Shown: positions 1 through 8,694 of the stretch, one piece after another | How the letters are laid out: each line of letters opens with the position of its first letter | Position numbering within the stretch: the first letter of the stretch is position 1 | Origin: a virus | Length of the DNA: 64,000 nucleotides | IMG/VR virus record: IMGVR_UViG_3300028862_000012 | Span: 62,001 to 126,000 of that record | Strand: one strand, 5' to 3' | Made by a program: the position numbers and the translations under genes | The notes under the pieces: generated by a model | What the model was told of the DNA's origin: nothing | Database searches by the model: none | What the model saw: only the letters and a program-made list of their open reading frames with translations

Positions 1-451
1 AATTAGTACAATTCCTAAATGCATAATATAAGTAGTTAAATCCATCAAAGTTTTTTCCACCACCAAAATTAATTATTTTAGTAACAAGTAACCTATTTGA
101 ATCAACATCTGAAAAACTCCATCCAGTACAAGTTCCTGTAATACTTATATTATATGTACCTGCATTAGTATAAGTATGAACCCTATTAGCATCATTATAA
201 GCCGTAATAGAAGAGATACTATTATCACCCCAATCTACTGTGCAACTATAAACACATATCGGATTTTCTGATAACGGCAAAGTTACACTATCACCTGCAC
301 TAACTACCCATTGAGTTATAAAAGGACTGTTTTCATTTGCTTCATCTAAAGGAGATTCATTGTTATCTAAATAACTTATATTATCAACTTCAAAAAATCT
401 TGTATAGCCTTTTAATAAAAGTAGTCTTTTCTTAAAAAAGAAATTATTCAT
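1..451 (-). CDS. Tail-fibre-like surface protein, N-terminal part (cut by window edge)
   Basis: The frame runs off the left edge, so only the first 150 residues are visible. The ATG at 449-451 follows an AGGAAC ribosome-binding site that lies in a 12-base direct repeat. Residues about 45-105 read as a PKD/immunoglobulin-like beta-sandwich (WGD at 74-76, HTYTNAGTY at 92-100). The last visible residues (YLYYAFRNCTN) resemble the start of a BspA-type leucine-rich repeat. Such repeats are known from bacterial surface proteins and some phage fibres. It is the last gene of the minus-strand tail cluster in this window, so a receptor-binding or adhesive role is likely but inferred. The downstream part would show whether more repeats follow. 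Confidence 0.6.
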   Translation of the reverse strand, partial: MNNFFFKKRLLLLKGYTRFFEVDNISYLDNNESPLDEANENSPFITQWVVSAGDSVTLPLSENPICVYSCTVDWGDNSISSITAYNDANRVHTYTNAGTYNISITGTCTGWSFSDVDSNRLLVTKIINFGGGKNFDGFNYLYYAFRNCTN

Positions 452-453
452 AC

Positions 454-484
454 TTTATGTTCCTAATATTATTTATGTTCCTAA
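454..484 (-). repeat. 12-base direct repeat supplying a ribosome-binding site
   Basis: TTAGGAACATAA occurs twice on the minus strand, once as the last codons plus stop of the 473-1471 gene and again just before the next ATG at 451. The second copy provides the AGGAAC Shine-Dalgarno. It looks like a small tandem duplication that made a start site out of a gene end. Confidence 0.6.
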
Positions 485-1471
485 CACTGTGTAACCAACA
501 TTCCAATTTATTCCATCAGAACACCATCCTATCAAATTAAAACGTAAAGTACCTATAGGAGAACTTACGTTATTTATCCATTTCCAAGTACTCGGAAAAT
601 AAACTAATTTATTAAGATCATTGTAAATTGTTATATCAAACCAATTTTCTTTATTTACTCTAAAATTAATAGTAGCTAAAGTAAATGTAGTAGTTGCGGT
701 TAAAGTAACTGACTCTTTCACATTAAGCTTTATTTCATAATCAGCAGAGACATTTCCTATAGTAGTAAATGGAACACAAACATCATGTACATGATTTTCT
801 CGTGCAACTAAATTAGAGCTTCCCGCATTTGATAATCCTAGATCAGAAGCGTTTTGTGCAAAAGCTATAAAAGAAACAGGTAAAAATCCTAAATCTGAAG
901 TAAGTATTCCTTTATTTCCATAAGTACCTGAACCACCTACTTGTGTCATACTTGATGAAGGATATTTTGAGTTAATAGAGTTATTTAAATTTATAATAGC
1001 TGTATTTAATGCATCTGTATTGTCTGCTATAGCATTAGTCAATGTATCAAATATATTTAATGTTTTAACAGAATAATCAAAACTAACTAATACCCCACTT
1101 GAGTAAACCCCCCGTGCAAGTACTATATCCTTAGCTAGCAAGTAAGATTCAGAAACAGGAATTATATCTACATAATTATTTACTTGATTAAGCCAAGTTA
1201 ATCTCATAATTATATAATTACTTTCTTCACTTATAGCTAATGTAGCATTAGTGGTCGTTTGACAACGAATAGTTACATTTTCAGCCGGATCTGAAATAAC
1301 TACAACAGTAGGTGCTAATGAACACAAAACATCACTTATTCGAGTTAGTATCCCACCTTTATAGATTCCTTCAGAAATTAAATTATGTAATATAGTATTG
1401 AAACTTGCGCTACTTGCCGCATTTTCATAACAAAATGTATTTATCTGTGTTCCTGTATTTACTGATCCCAT
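473..1471 (-). CDS. Putative tail fibre / receptor-binding tip protein
   Basis: A 332-residue protein with no enzymatic motif. The C-terminal part is beta-rich and ends with the pattern FNLIGWCSDGINWNVGY, common at the ends of phage fibre and collar-type proteins. A NHVHD stretch at residues 226-230 resembles the His-x-His metal sites of fibre tips. A small helical segment (about 145-170) could trimerise. It has its own 13-base promoter element (1495-1507) and a GGAAC ribosome-binding site, and follows the baseplate genes, as fibre genes usually do. Exact role (short fibre, long-fibre tip or collar) cannot be told. Confidence 0.5.
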   Translation of the reverse strand: MGSVNTGTQINTFCYENAASSASFNTILHNLISEGIYKGGILTRISDVLCSLAPTVVVISDPAENVTIRCQTTTNATLAISEESNYIIMRLTWLNQVNNYVDIIPVSESYLLAKDIVLARGVYSSGVLVSFDYSVKTLNIFDTLTNAIADNTDALNTAIINLNNSINSKYPSSSMTQVGGSGTYGNKGILTSDLGFLPVSFIAFAQNASDLGLSNAGSSNLVARENHVHDVCVPFTTIGNVSADYEIKLNVKESVTLTATTTFTLATINFRVNKENWFDITIYNDLNKLVYFPSTWKWINNVSSPIGTLRFNLIGWCSDGINWNVGYTVLGT

Positions 1472-1494
1472 ACAAAAGTTCCTTTTATAATTAC

Positions 1495-1507
1495 ATTATA
1501 ATAGTTA
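1495..1507 (-). promoter_or_regulatory. 13-base phage promoter element TAACTATTATAAT
   Basis: Full-consensus copy, overlapping the stop codon of the upstream gene (1505) and 23 bases before the ATG at 1471. The following base is G. Confidence 0.65.
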
Positions 1508-3229
1508 GTTAAATCGTCTACTTCTATCAACACGTAAGAAAGGAGTATTATCAAAACGCTTTCCAATATCCAGACTATCTAAGTTAATTCCCGGTGCGCG
1601 AATTAAAAATTGTAATGAAACATGCTGGTCTAAATCCTGCATTTCTATATAAGGAAAAGTAGCATTTAATAAAAGTTTATTAGTGGCATAAACATCTGTA
1701 TAAATATTTACTTCTTTTAATTTAACATTATCATCTATTTGATAGTCTATCCAAATATGTGTAGGAGTTGAAGAATATATATAGTCATTACGAGAGCTAA
1801 AAGAAGAGTTACAATTAGTTATAGTATAAATCGTTTCAAAATATAAAACTCCTGTACTATAGACTATAGTACTATTTGTTAAATAAGGAGATATAATATG
1901 TCCATTACTATCATCCGATGCAGTATAGGTAGTTCCATCTATATCAAAACTTAATTTTAACGTTCCTTCTTTAATAACAGTATAACCTGTTTCATAGGTT
2001 AAATGATCAGTTATTTCTCCAATAACAGGATTTTTAGAGGTATAATTAAATAAATTTAGAGTAAAATTTCCAGTAGTATATTCAATTGTTCCACTTAAAA
2101 ATAAGTTATCTTTATTATATAAGCTCCCTGTTCCATCATCAATAAAAGTAACTTTACTACCATCTGAAAAAGATAAAGTTCCGCTTACTTTTGACTCTAC
2201 AATATTTTTAGTATTTAACGTAGAGCTATATGTTGTTATTATTCCAATATTTTTAAATATCTTACTCCCAATACGAGATTTAAATAGTCCCAAAATCATT
2301 ATAAACTCTTCATAATATAAAATTTCTTCAATAGTTACTGCATACAAACCTAACTCTGTTTCTGTACCATCTTCATATTCAACTATTCCTGTTATCATCA
2401 AGTCTTCAAATATATTATCATAAAAATCATACGTTGCTATATTCATGCTTAAATCAGGAATAAAATTAGTTGTCCCATTTCTAAAATCTATAGGAAAAGT
2501 TAAATTACAACCATAATGAGGAATATCAGTAACCTTCTTACAATAATTTCCATTATTTTTTAAATAGTCTAAATACTTTTTTTGAAATAAATATTTAACT
2601 CCTCTTACCTCTTCATAATTAATTAAGTTATATTCTAGTGCTAAATGCTTTGTAAGTTTCTCTATACTTTTATCAAGATAGTAAACTTCATCTCCGTCTA
2701 CGCCGTATAAATCAGAATCCAGAGTTGGAGTTTTTTGTAATAGATTTACTGATGTAGTTTTATCAGGTATAAACCAATAAAAAGGAGTAGTAAAATCATA
2801 GTAGTTATCTATTTTTCTACAAATAGCATCTTTATCTAAAAGTCTTAATAATTTAGAACTAGCACTACTAAAATACATCAAATAAACATATCCAGTCATT
2901 TCCAATGATTTAAATATAAAATCGAATGAAGAATAAACAGTTTTATTTATTATTAACCAAGGAATAGCTCTAAAAACTTTTTTAACAAAATCTAAATCAT
3001 TACTAATACTTAAATCTATTGTATATCCTAACATGTCTTGAGCCAAAGCACATATTTCTTCAGATGTTAAAGTATCTATATTAAACATATCTTGCTTTAA
3101 AAATTTTTCTTCATGCTCTACCCATATTTCAGAACTTATAGCTTCAATAAATTGAGTCCAAAAACTATTTTTAATACTTGGATGTAATCGTTTAGTAAGA
3201 TTATTAGTAAGTAATTCTTCTGTCATCAT
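1505..3229 (-). CDS. Baseplate/tail structural protein next to the J-like wedge protein
   Basis: A 574-residue protein directly downstream of the baseplate J-like gene (4-base gap). The N-terminal 120 residues (LTKRLHPSIKNSFWTQFIEA and following helices) resemble the helical start of tail-protein-I/baseplate-wedge proteins that sit beside J in many phages. The rest is beta-rich with repeated short GxLxFSDGS and GTLKLSFDIDG strands, as in domains carrying fibres. Two adjacent ATGs exist (3229 and 3226) behind a CAGGAG ribosome-binding site; the first is used here. The assignment rests mainly on gene order. Confidence 0.45.
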   Translation of the reverse strand: MMTEELLTNNLTKRLHPSIKNSFWTQFIEAISSEIWVEHEEKFLKQDMFNIDTLTSEEICALAQDMLGYTIDLSISNDLDFVKKVFRAIPWLIINKTVYSSFDFIFKSLEMTGYVYLMYFSSASSKLLRLLDKDAICRKIDNYYDFTTPFYWFIPDKTTSVNLLQKTPTLDSDLYGVDGDEVYYLDKSIEKLTKHLALEYNLINYEEVRGVKYLFQKKYLDYLKNNGNYCKKVTDIPHYGCNLTFPIDFRNGTTNFIPDLSMNIATYDFYDNIFEDLMITGIVEYEDGTETELGLYAVTIEEILYYEEFIMILGLFKSRIGSKIFKNIGIITTYSSTLNTKNIVESKVSGTLSFSDGSKVTFIDDGTGSLYNKDNLFLSGTIEYTTGNFTLNLFNYTSKNPVIGEITDHLTYETGYTVIKEGTLKLSFDIDGTTYTASDDSNGHIISPYLTNSTIVYSTGVLYFETIYTITNCNSSFSSRNDYIYSSTPTHIWIDYQIDDNVKLKEVNIYTDVYATNKLLLNATFPYIEMQDLDQHVSLQFLIRAPGINLDSLDIGKRFDNTPFLRVDRSRRFN

Positions 3230-3233
3230 TTAT

Positions 3234-4982
3234 TTAAACTCCTGTATAATACAAACAATTTACATCACTATCAAAATAATTTATTATTTGTGCCCTACTT
3301 GTAAGTATTATATTTTCAGTATCAGCCACATTAAACTCAAAATAAAGACTATACTCACCATAGGGCTTATTTAAACCTGAATTAACTTTAAATTGTCCTG
3401 TTCCTGCTGCTAAATCAACAGCACTACCAGTAGTATCATAGCCATTTAAGCCAGTTATACTTCCATTAGAATTTACTTTTGCAATTTGTTTATATGAAGC
3501 ATCATCTTTATGCTTTATTAAAACTTTACAGACTGAATAATTAATTGGAACCATTGTTACAGTAAAGCTTCCAATATAAGTACTATCAAAAACAAAAGAC
3601 TGTAGTATAAGCACTTGTATATCTGCATATCTAACTCCACTCAAATTATCTATTAATGAATAAACATCAGAGCCATACAGATTTTGTTTAAATTCAAAAT
3701 TATCAATAATATAAGTTTCCTTCAATGTTTCTATAATTAAAGAATTCATATAATTAAGTGTCTTGCTTTTATCACTTATATAAGCAGTTACATAAAACTT
3801 TAAATTTATTAATTTCAAGTCCATATAAGATAAAATATCTGTAGGAGGTTTTTTTTGATAAATATCTTCTACTAACTGTGTTTTTTGAGAGGTAGTTAAA
3901 TCAGTTCCAGAATCATTAGCGGCAGTTATATAAACACAATTTTCTTCACCTGAAATGAATGTCCAAGGATCACGATTATTATCTATGTTTGTTTCATAGC
4001 TTCCCCAAACATTTGCTTTTTTTATATAGCTAAAACTATTTATAATTGTTTTATAGTCCTCAGAAGTTCCAGCGCGTTTACCTGCTTGATAAAATTTTGG
4101 AGATAAATCTCTTAGTTTATCTATATCAATTTCATCAGTTCCCCCTGAAATTTCAGAAGTATTTGTTACATATAGATCTACTAATTCACTACTTACATTA
4201 TAAATATTACTATCTATAGTATCTATTAAATTTGTAGAATATAAATTACCATTTAAACCAAGTGTTTCTACATACTGAATATAAACAATATCACCTGCTA
4301 TTAATTGTTTTCCAAATATTCCATCGCCAAATTTTATTTTTATACCTGTCATGTCAGGTAAAGAATCTATATAAAAACAATAAGCATCACTACTTGCATC
4401 ATAAATTGAGTCAACTGGTTTGGCTTGTATATTATTTACATAAATAAACAGAACAGTATTTTCTATACTATTATTGTTTAAAGGAATAGTTTCAAATTTC
4501 GATCCAGAAGCAGTGTAAGTATAAGATTTATAAATTCCTTGCATAACACTTACATCACAAAATAAAGCAGAAGTTGTATATAAAGTATCTTCTATACATA
4601 TATATTTTGTATCTTTATAACTAAAAGTTGTAAATAAGGGAATTGGAATATTTTTAGTAGGATACTCATAAGGAGTAGCTATATTAAAATCTTTAGAAAT
4701 GGAAACTCTACAAGTTCCTTTAGCTCCTATTTTTCTAGGAATTGCATAGTTATGAAAATAACTTTGAGTTACCAAGCTACTCATGTTTCGTGCTAACTTC
4801 CATTTATTTTCACGAGTTAAATACTCATCATATAACATTTCATATGCAAGCTCTGTAGCAATATCTTCCAATAATAAAACATTAGTTCCATATGAAGTCA
4901 TGTCCATATGATCTGCTTTTGTTTTTAGTGTATTATATAATCTATTAAAAATAGCGGTATAGTTAAAACTTGCTGTGCTCAT
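3234..4982 (-). CDS. Baseplate J-like / T4 gp6-type wedge protein
   Basis: A 582-residue baseplate wedge protein. The family signature is clear around residues 280-320: GGTDEIDIDKLR, then RAGTSEDYKTII, matching the GGxDxE...RAVTxxDY pattern of Baseplate_J/gp6 proteins. The N-terminal region (about 20-90) is helical and contains the MTSYGTNVLLLEDIATELAY segment typical of the family start. In T4-type baseplates gp6 dimers form the inner wedge ring that triggers sheath contraction. It lies 9 bases after the gp25-like gene and 4 bases before the next tail gene, so all three are probably one transcript. Confidence 0.8.
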   Translation of the reverse strand: MSTASFNYTAIFNRLYNTLKTKADHMDMTSYGTNVLLLEDIATELAYEMLYDEYLTRENKWKLARNMSSLVTQSYFHNYAIPRKIGAKGTCRVSISKDFNIATPYEYPTKNIPIPLFTTFSYKDTKYICIEDTLYTTSALFCDVSVMQGIYKSYTYTASGSKFETIPLNNNSIENTVLFIYVNNIQAKPVDSIYDASSDAYCFYIDSLPDMTGIKIKFGDGIFGKQLIAGDIVYIQYVETLGLNGNLYSTNLIDTIDSNIYNVSSELVDLYVTNTSEISGGTDEIDIDKLRDLSPKFYQAGKRAGTSEDYKTIINSFSYIKKANVWGSYETNIDNNRDPWTFISGEENCVYITAANDSGTDLTTSQKTQLVEDIYQKKPPTDILSYMDLKLINLKFYVTAYISDKSKTLNYMNSLIIETLKETYIIDNFEFKQNLYGSDVYSLIDNLSGVRYADIQVLILQSFVFDSTYIGSFTVTMVPINYSVCKVLIKHKDDASYKQIAKVNSNGSITGLNGYDTTGSAVDLAAGTGQFKVNSGLNKPYGEYSLYFEFNVADTENIILTSRAQIINYFDSDVNCLYYTGV

Positions 4983-4991
4983 ACTTTATTC

Positions 4992-5378
4992 CTATGATCC
5001 TAAATTATTTACAGAATCGTCATAATTAAAAATTGTTTTAAATAATGGTACATAACCTATTAATTTAATTTTCCATTTTCTATTAGCATAATCAGGAGTA
5101 ACACTTAAACTTACTGGTTCTATAGTAGGATAAAAATCATTTTTTAATCCATCCTGAATTGCTCTTTTAAAACTTATTGCATTATCATCTGATAGTTGCT
5201 TTCCTAAATATTGTAAGATAGTTCCACCAGAAGTACTTTTAATACGACTAAATTTTGGGCTTACAATCCATTTAGTGAATGATTGCTTTAGAGCTTCAGA
5301 ATCATATATTTTTTTTACTTGCCCTTGTGAATCTTTTTCACCATACATGTCCAAATCAAAAACAACGTGTTCTACCAT
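4992..5378 (-). CDS. gp25-like baseplate wedge protein (GPW/gp25 fold)
   Basis: A 128-residue protein with the layout of the GPW/gp25 family: VKKIYDSEALKQSFTKWI near residues 21-38, KFSRI, a central helix with FKRAIQDGL, then PTIEPVSLSVTPDYANRKW. Gp25 nucleates sheath assembly in contractile systems, and here it sits just before the J/gp6-like gene, the usual order. The ATG directly follows a 13-base promoter element (5379-5391) with no Shine-Dalgarno, so the mRNA may be leaderless. Confidence 0.7.
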   Translation of the reverse strand: MVEHVVFDLDMYGEKDSQGQVKKIYDSEALKQSFTKWIVSPKFSRIKSTSGGTILQYLGKQLSDDNAISFKRAIQDGLKNDFYPTIEPVSLSVTPDYANRKWKIKLIGYVPLFKTIFNYDDSVNNLGS

Positions 5379-5391
5379 AATACAATAGTTA
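5379..5391 (-). promoter_or_regulatory. 13-base phage promoter element TAACTATTGTATT abutting a start codon
   Basis: The element ends exactly at the ATG of the gp25-like gene (5378). If transcription starts on the base after the 13-mer, the mRNA starts with AUG. Confidence 0.55.
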
Positions 5392-5397
5392 TGTTTT

Positions 5398-5754
5398 TTA
5401 ATTTTTTTGAATTGTATACTTTTTAGAACTTGAAATATTAATACTTACAGGAAGTGAAGGATAAGGCTGTAATGAGCCATTTCCTACTATAGGTGTTGTT
5501 GTTAGAGCTGCAACAACTGAAGTCCAAAAGCTTGTTAATATACTCTGTAATTCTGTATGACTTACCACATCTAAAGTGCAATACTTTACTAAATGAGCTA
5601 TAATTTGTGTTGAATCTTCTTCCCATACAGTTTTAATTAAATTTTTAGATTTTATTTTTTCTTCATCTGAAATATTTAAAGCATCAATTTTATCACAAGT
5701 AACTTTAGCTATAGCATCCCCTAATTCATTTCCTGTTTCTGATATTCCTGCCAT
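5398..5754 (-). CDS. Small baseplate-region protein, unknown role
   Basis: A protein of 118 residues. I choose the ATG at 5754 because AAAGGAG lies 11 bases upstream; the longer frame would need a GTG at 5781 inside the upstream gene. The N-terminal half is helical, followed by a hydrophobic stretch (FWTSVVAALTTTPIV) and a Ser/Pro-rich tail (SLQPYPSLPVSINISSS). It sits between the gp5-like spike gene and the gp25-like gene, so a hub or spike accessory role is plausible. I do not recognise a family. Confidence 0.5.
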   Translation of the reverse strand: MAGISETGNELGDAIAKVTCDKIDALNISDEEKIKSKNLIKTVWEEDSTQIIAHLVKYCTLDVVSHTELQSILTSFWTSVVAALTTTPIVGNGSLQPYPSLPVSINISSSKKYTIQKN

Positions 5755-5770
5755 AATATAGACTGCTCCT

Positions 5771-6472
5771 TTATGTTCCACTTATTGTATTACCAGTATG
5801 TAAAGTACCAGTAAAAGGATCAACTACCAGCGCACAAAATCCGCCTGTTCCTGTAGGAGCACAAGATCCATTAACTTCTAGTGATCCTCCAGTTACATTA
5901 ACTTTTAATCCATTAAGAGTTATACTTACTGAACTTTTTACTATTGCTTTTCCATCAGAAGGGAGTTCTATGCTTGATTTACTATTATAAACTTTTATTG
6001 CTTTATTAACAGTATTTGCAAATAAGTTCCCGTCTTTATCATGAAATACATAAGTTCCATCTTTATAAATTGTACCTCTTTCAGAGGTATTATTATTAAA
6101 AAAATCTAAACTTCCTTCAGAGTATAAATAAAAATCTAAATATTGATATTCCTTATTGGATACTTCTGATATACTTCCTAATGCTGTTGTTATAATATCA
6201 AAGTCAAAAAAAGATTTTCTATTAAAATAATCTAAGTAATATCTACGTTTCCAAATATCATCAATTAAACACCAAACTATTGTATCTTTTTTTGGGGTCT
6301 GCTTTTTCATTTCATCACCATTGGTTCCGAAAAAAGGCTCAAACCAAGGCAAATCATCATCTTTTAATTGCTTATCATATAATTCAGGTAATATACGTAT
6401 TTGTATTTTTCCTAACTTATCAGGATCATCTATATTAGATACTTTTCCTCTATATAATTTAAGTTGTATCAT
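5771..6472 (-). CDS. gp5/gpV-like baseplate spike protein (OB-fold)
   Basis: A 233-residue protein starting with an OB-fold pattern (YRGKVSNIDDPDKLGKIQIR at residues 7-26), the hallmark of gp5/gpV/VgrG spike proteins. After it come beta-helix-like strands (about 160-205: IELPSDGKAIVKSSVSITL, then LKVNVTGGSLEVNG) and a Gly/Cys-rich tip (GTGGFCALVVDPFTGTLHTG). No lysozyme domain is present, unlike T4 gp5. It should form the central membrane-piercing spike. It lies directly after the hub gene, as in other contractile phages. Confidence 0.7.
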   Translation of the reverse strand: MIQLKLYRGKVSNIDDPDKLGKIQIRILPELYDKQLKDDDLPWFEPFFGTNGDEMKKQTPKKDTIVWCLIDDIWKRRYYLDYFNRKSFFDFDIITTALGSISEVSNKEYQYLDFYLYSEGSLDFFNNNTSERGTIYKDGTYVFHDKDGNLFANTVNKAIKVYNSKSSIELPSDGKAIVKSSVSITLNGLKVNVTGGSLEVNGSCAPTGTGGFCALVVDPFTGTLHTGNTISGT

Positions 6473-6481
6473 TATAACCGC

Positions 6482-7672
6482 CTAACTTAAAAGTTTATCT
6501 TTCATATTAAAAGCAGAAGAATTAAGCTTTTTCATTGTTTTACGTGATATAACAAGTTTTGTATCAGCAGTATTCTTTTGTCCATTCCAAGTATGAAAAC
6601 TACGCTCTATCAAATACTCTCCAGAATAATTTAAACTTGCAGTAGTTTTATCACTACTAGTACTATCATAAATAGTTATATTTACATTTACTCCTGCTGT
6701 AAGTAATGGATTAAGCGGTAGTGTTATAAGAAAACGCTCAAGCGCAAAAGTATTCCTCATACTTTGAATTTTTATTCCTTTATTTATTTCTTTTAGCCCT
6801 GCTGTTTCTGTATCATCTAATAATTCAAGTACTCCTGTTATATTTTCTTTATCTCCAATAATAGGTAAATCACCATAACTTTCTGAAGGATAATCTGTTA
6901 TATAATCCTCTTCCAAATTAATTGTATTATCATCACCTAAATTAAATATTTTTCTATGACGCTTATCATATGTATATTCTGCTCCTGTTCTAAATCGAGA
7001 AATATTAGTAAAGGAATAAGGACTAATGTTAGCTAAATTACCATCACTATATTTTAATTCATATTTAGCGTTATCATTCATCATTGCTATATAATTTCTA
7101 AAATGAAAAGTATTATTATTATCTATAAAACAATAAAAAGGAGTATCTTTAGAATTATTAGAATAAGCAACAGGTAGTAAATAATTTTCTATAAAATCAA
7201 AATCATAAACATTAGGCTGAAAATATTTATCAGTACTTCCACTATCATTTATAACTATATGCTTATCATCAAAATAAGTACCTTGAATTATTTTTTTAAT
7301 AATTTTACTAATCATTTCATTGTAACTTTTTACTTTTCTACTCTGATTTAATTTATAAAAATGAACTAATTTTATATCTATAATTCCATTTACTTTTCCA
7401 GTAGATAAAGTTGACTTTAATTGATCTGAATCTATACAATAAGCATTAGTTATAAAATTATCTTTATATCCAAAAGATAATTCTATTTTTTGACCTTCAA
7501 CACTCAATAGATACTCTTGATATAAACCATCTGAATCATTAAAATATAAAGTACATTTAGGAAAAATAGAATAGATAGAATCACTCATTACAAATGATAT
7601 ATTTATAGGAGAAATTTCAATTACTTTATCATTCAATTTAAAATCTATTTCATAAATATCATTGAATACCAT
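6482..7672 (-). CDS. Baseplate hub protein (gpD / gp27-like)
   Basis: A 396-residue beta-rich protein whose stop touches the spike gene region and whose start overlaps the LysM-type gene by one base. The pattern FIENYLLPVAYSNNSKDTPFYCFID followed by FHFRNY (about residues 160-195, given here in two pieces of one segment) is typical of gpD/gp27-type hub proteins, which form the trimeric or hexameric ring between tube and spike. Gene order gp53-like, hub, spike supports this. No enzymatic residues are seen. Confidence 0.55.
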   Translation of the reverse strand: MVFNDIYEIDFKLNDKVIEISPINISFVMSDSIYSIFPKCTLYFNDSDGLYQEYLLSVEGQKIELSFGYKDNFITNAYCIDSDQLKSTLSTGKVNGIIDIKLVHFYKLNQSRKVKSYNEMISKIIKKIIQGTYFDDKHIVINDSGSTDKYFQPNVYDFDFIENYLLPVAYSNNSKDTPFYCFIDNNNTFHFRNYIAMMNDNAKYELKYSDGNLANISPYSFTNISRFRTGAEYTYDKRHRKIFNLGDDNTINLEEDYITDYPSESYGDLPIIGDKENITGVLELLDDTETAGLKEINKGIKIQSMRNTFALERFLITLPLNPLLTAGVNVNITIYDSTSSDKTTASLNYSGEYLIERSFHTWNGQKNTADTKLVISRKTMKKLNSSAFNMKDKLLS

Positions 7673-8037
7673 TATTTACTCACAATATTTTTTATATAAA
7701 AAGAATCAAAATCTTTCTTATCAGGTAAATTTAATGTAGTACCTATATCTTCCTTTGATAAAGAAAGTCTATTATTAAGCCATAATGTTAATTCATCATA
7801 TAAAAAGAAGTCTTTATAAAGATCATAAATTAAAATATCTAATCGATATACATCTCCTTGTCGTAAGCGCTCTTCATATACTTTTTCTGTATAATCAAAT
7901 TCTTCTATTTTAAAAGTACAAATATCAGGATAAAAATTACCTTCAGAGTCTGCTTGATCTGAGTCTTGCATAAATAAATATCTACTTGATGTGCTATTAG
8001 GATTTGAATTATTAGACACTTGTAGTACTTCCTCCAT
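7672..8037 (-). CDS. gp53/LysM-like baseplate protein
   Basis: A 121-residue protein. The core (about 63-115: VYRLDILIYDLYKDFFLYDELTLWLN, cited as separate turns VYRLDILIYDLYKD and LYDELTLWLN, ending LNLPDKKDFDSFY) has the LxIPxxxDxxxFY ending seen in gp53/gpX-type LysM tail proteins that glue baseplate parts together. The ATG at 8037 has no upstream ribosome-binding site. A strong GGAGG lies inside the frame, so a GTG at 8019 is an equally good start. It overlaps the upstream gene by 26 bases. Confidence 0.45.
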   Translation of the reverse strand: MEEVLQVSNNSNPNSTSSRYLFMQDSDQADSEGNFYPDICTFKIEEFDYTEKVYEERLRQGDVYRLDILIYDLYKDFFLYDELTLWLNNRLSLSKEDIGTTLNLPDKKDFDSFYIKNIVSK

Positions 8038-8692
8038 TAGGAATTTCAGTTAGATTATCTATCATTTGAGTATTAGCAATATCAATAGTCTGAAACTCTA
8101 ATCGTAAGGAACCTTGCACAGGATATCCGTTTGAATCTACTGCCATAGAATAAGTAGGCTCAGCACTTGTTATAATAACACTAGATAAATAAATAAAGTT
8201 TCCAATGCGTAAAGATAAATTGCCTTTACTGGTAAGATGACCCCATACTCCATTTATTATTCCAGACGTTTCACCAAGCTCTTGTTTAAGTGCATCACGT
8301 ATAGTAGGGCCGGGAGCTTGTAAGGTATAAGCATCTTTACTACGAGTAGGAACTACTAATTTTAATACTTCACTCATTGGTTTTATTACATCTTCTTTAC
8401 CTGAAGTTCTCATATAAAAAATAGATTCAGTAGAAAAAGATATTGGATCAGTTTTTTCCCATACTTGAAATCCTGCCACTGAAACTACACCTGATCCTAA
8501 TTTCTGTAAAAAATCAATATTGGATAAAGTACTTATTAATGGATTTGACTCTGAACGCATTAGCTGTCTAAAACTTGAAGATATTTTTAAAGATATTTCT
8601 TCTGTATTTATAATTGTAGCATTAGAAGGTACTAATGTACCTGCAAGTCGAAGTTCTATTATATTTCCGCGAGGAATTTTCATTATGCTCAT
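8012..8692 (-). CDS. Baseplate tube-cap-like protein (gp48/gp54 type?)
   Basis: A 226-residue protein following the tape-measure gene. The segment FQVWEKTDPISFSTESIFYM (near 74-93), then VIKPMSEVLKLVVP, resembles the VWxxxDPLxFxxxLxF...PxxxLLKLVxP pattern of baseplate proteins that cap the tail tube start. The C-terminal half has tube-like strands (YSMAVDSNGYPVQGSLRLEF). The start at 8692 is favoured because AAGGTG lies 5 bases upstream; a second ATG is three codons in. The assignment is by pattern memory and position, not certain. Confidence 0.4.
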   Translation of the reverse strand: MSIMKIPRGNIIELRLAGTLVPSNATIINTEEISLKISSSFRQLMRSESNPLISTLSNIDFLQKLGSGVVSVAGFQVWEKTDPISFSTESIFYMRTSGKEDVIKPMSEVLKLVVPTRSKDAYTLQAPGPTIRDALKQELGETSGIINGVWGHLTSKGNLSLRIGNFIYLSSVIITSAEPTYSMAVDSNGYPVQGSLRLEFQTIDIANTQMIDNLTEIPNGGSTTSV

Positions 8693-8694
8693 AC

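Noticed and set aside
5755-5781. Longer N-terminus from GTG 5781 for the small baseplate-region gene
   Set aside because: The extension lies within the upstream gene, has no ribosome-binding site, and would place the AAAGGAG inside coding sequence.
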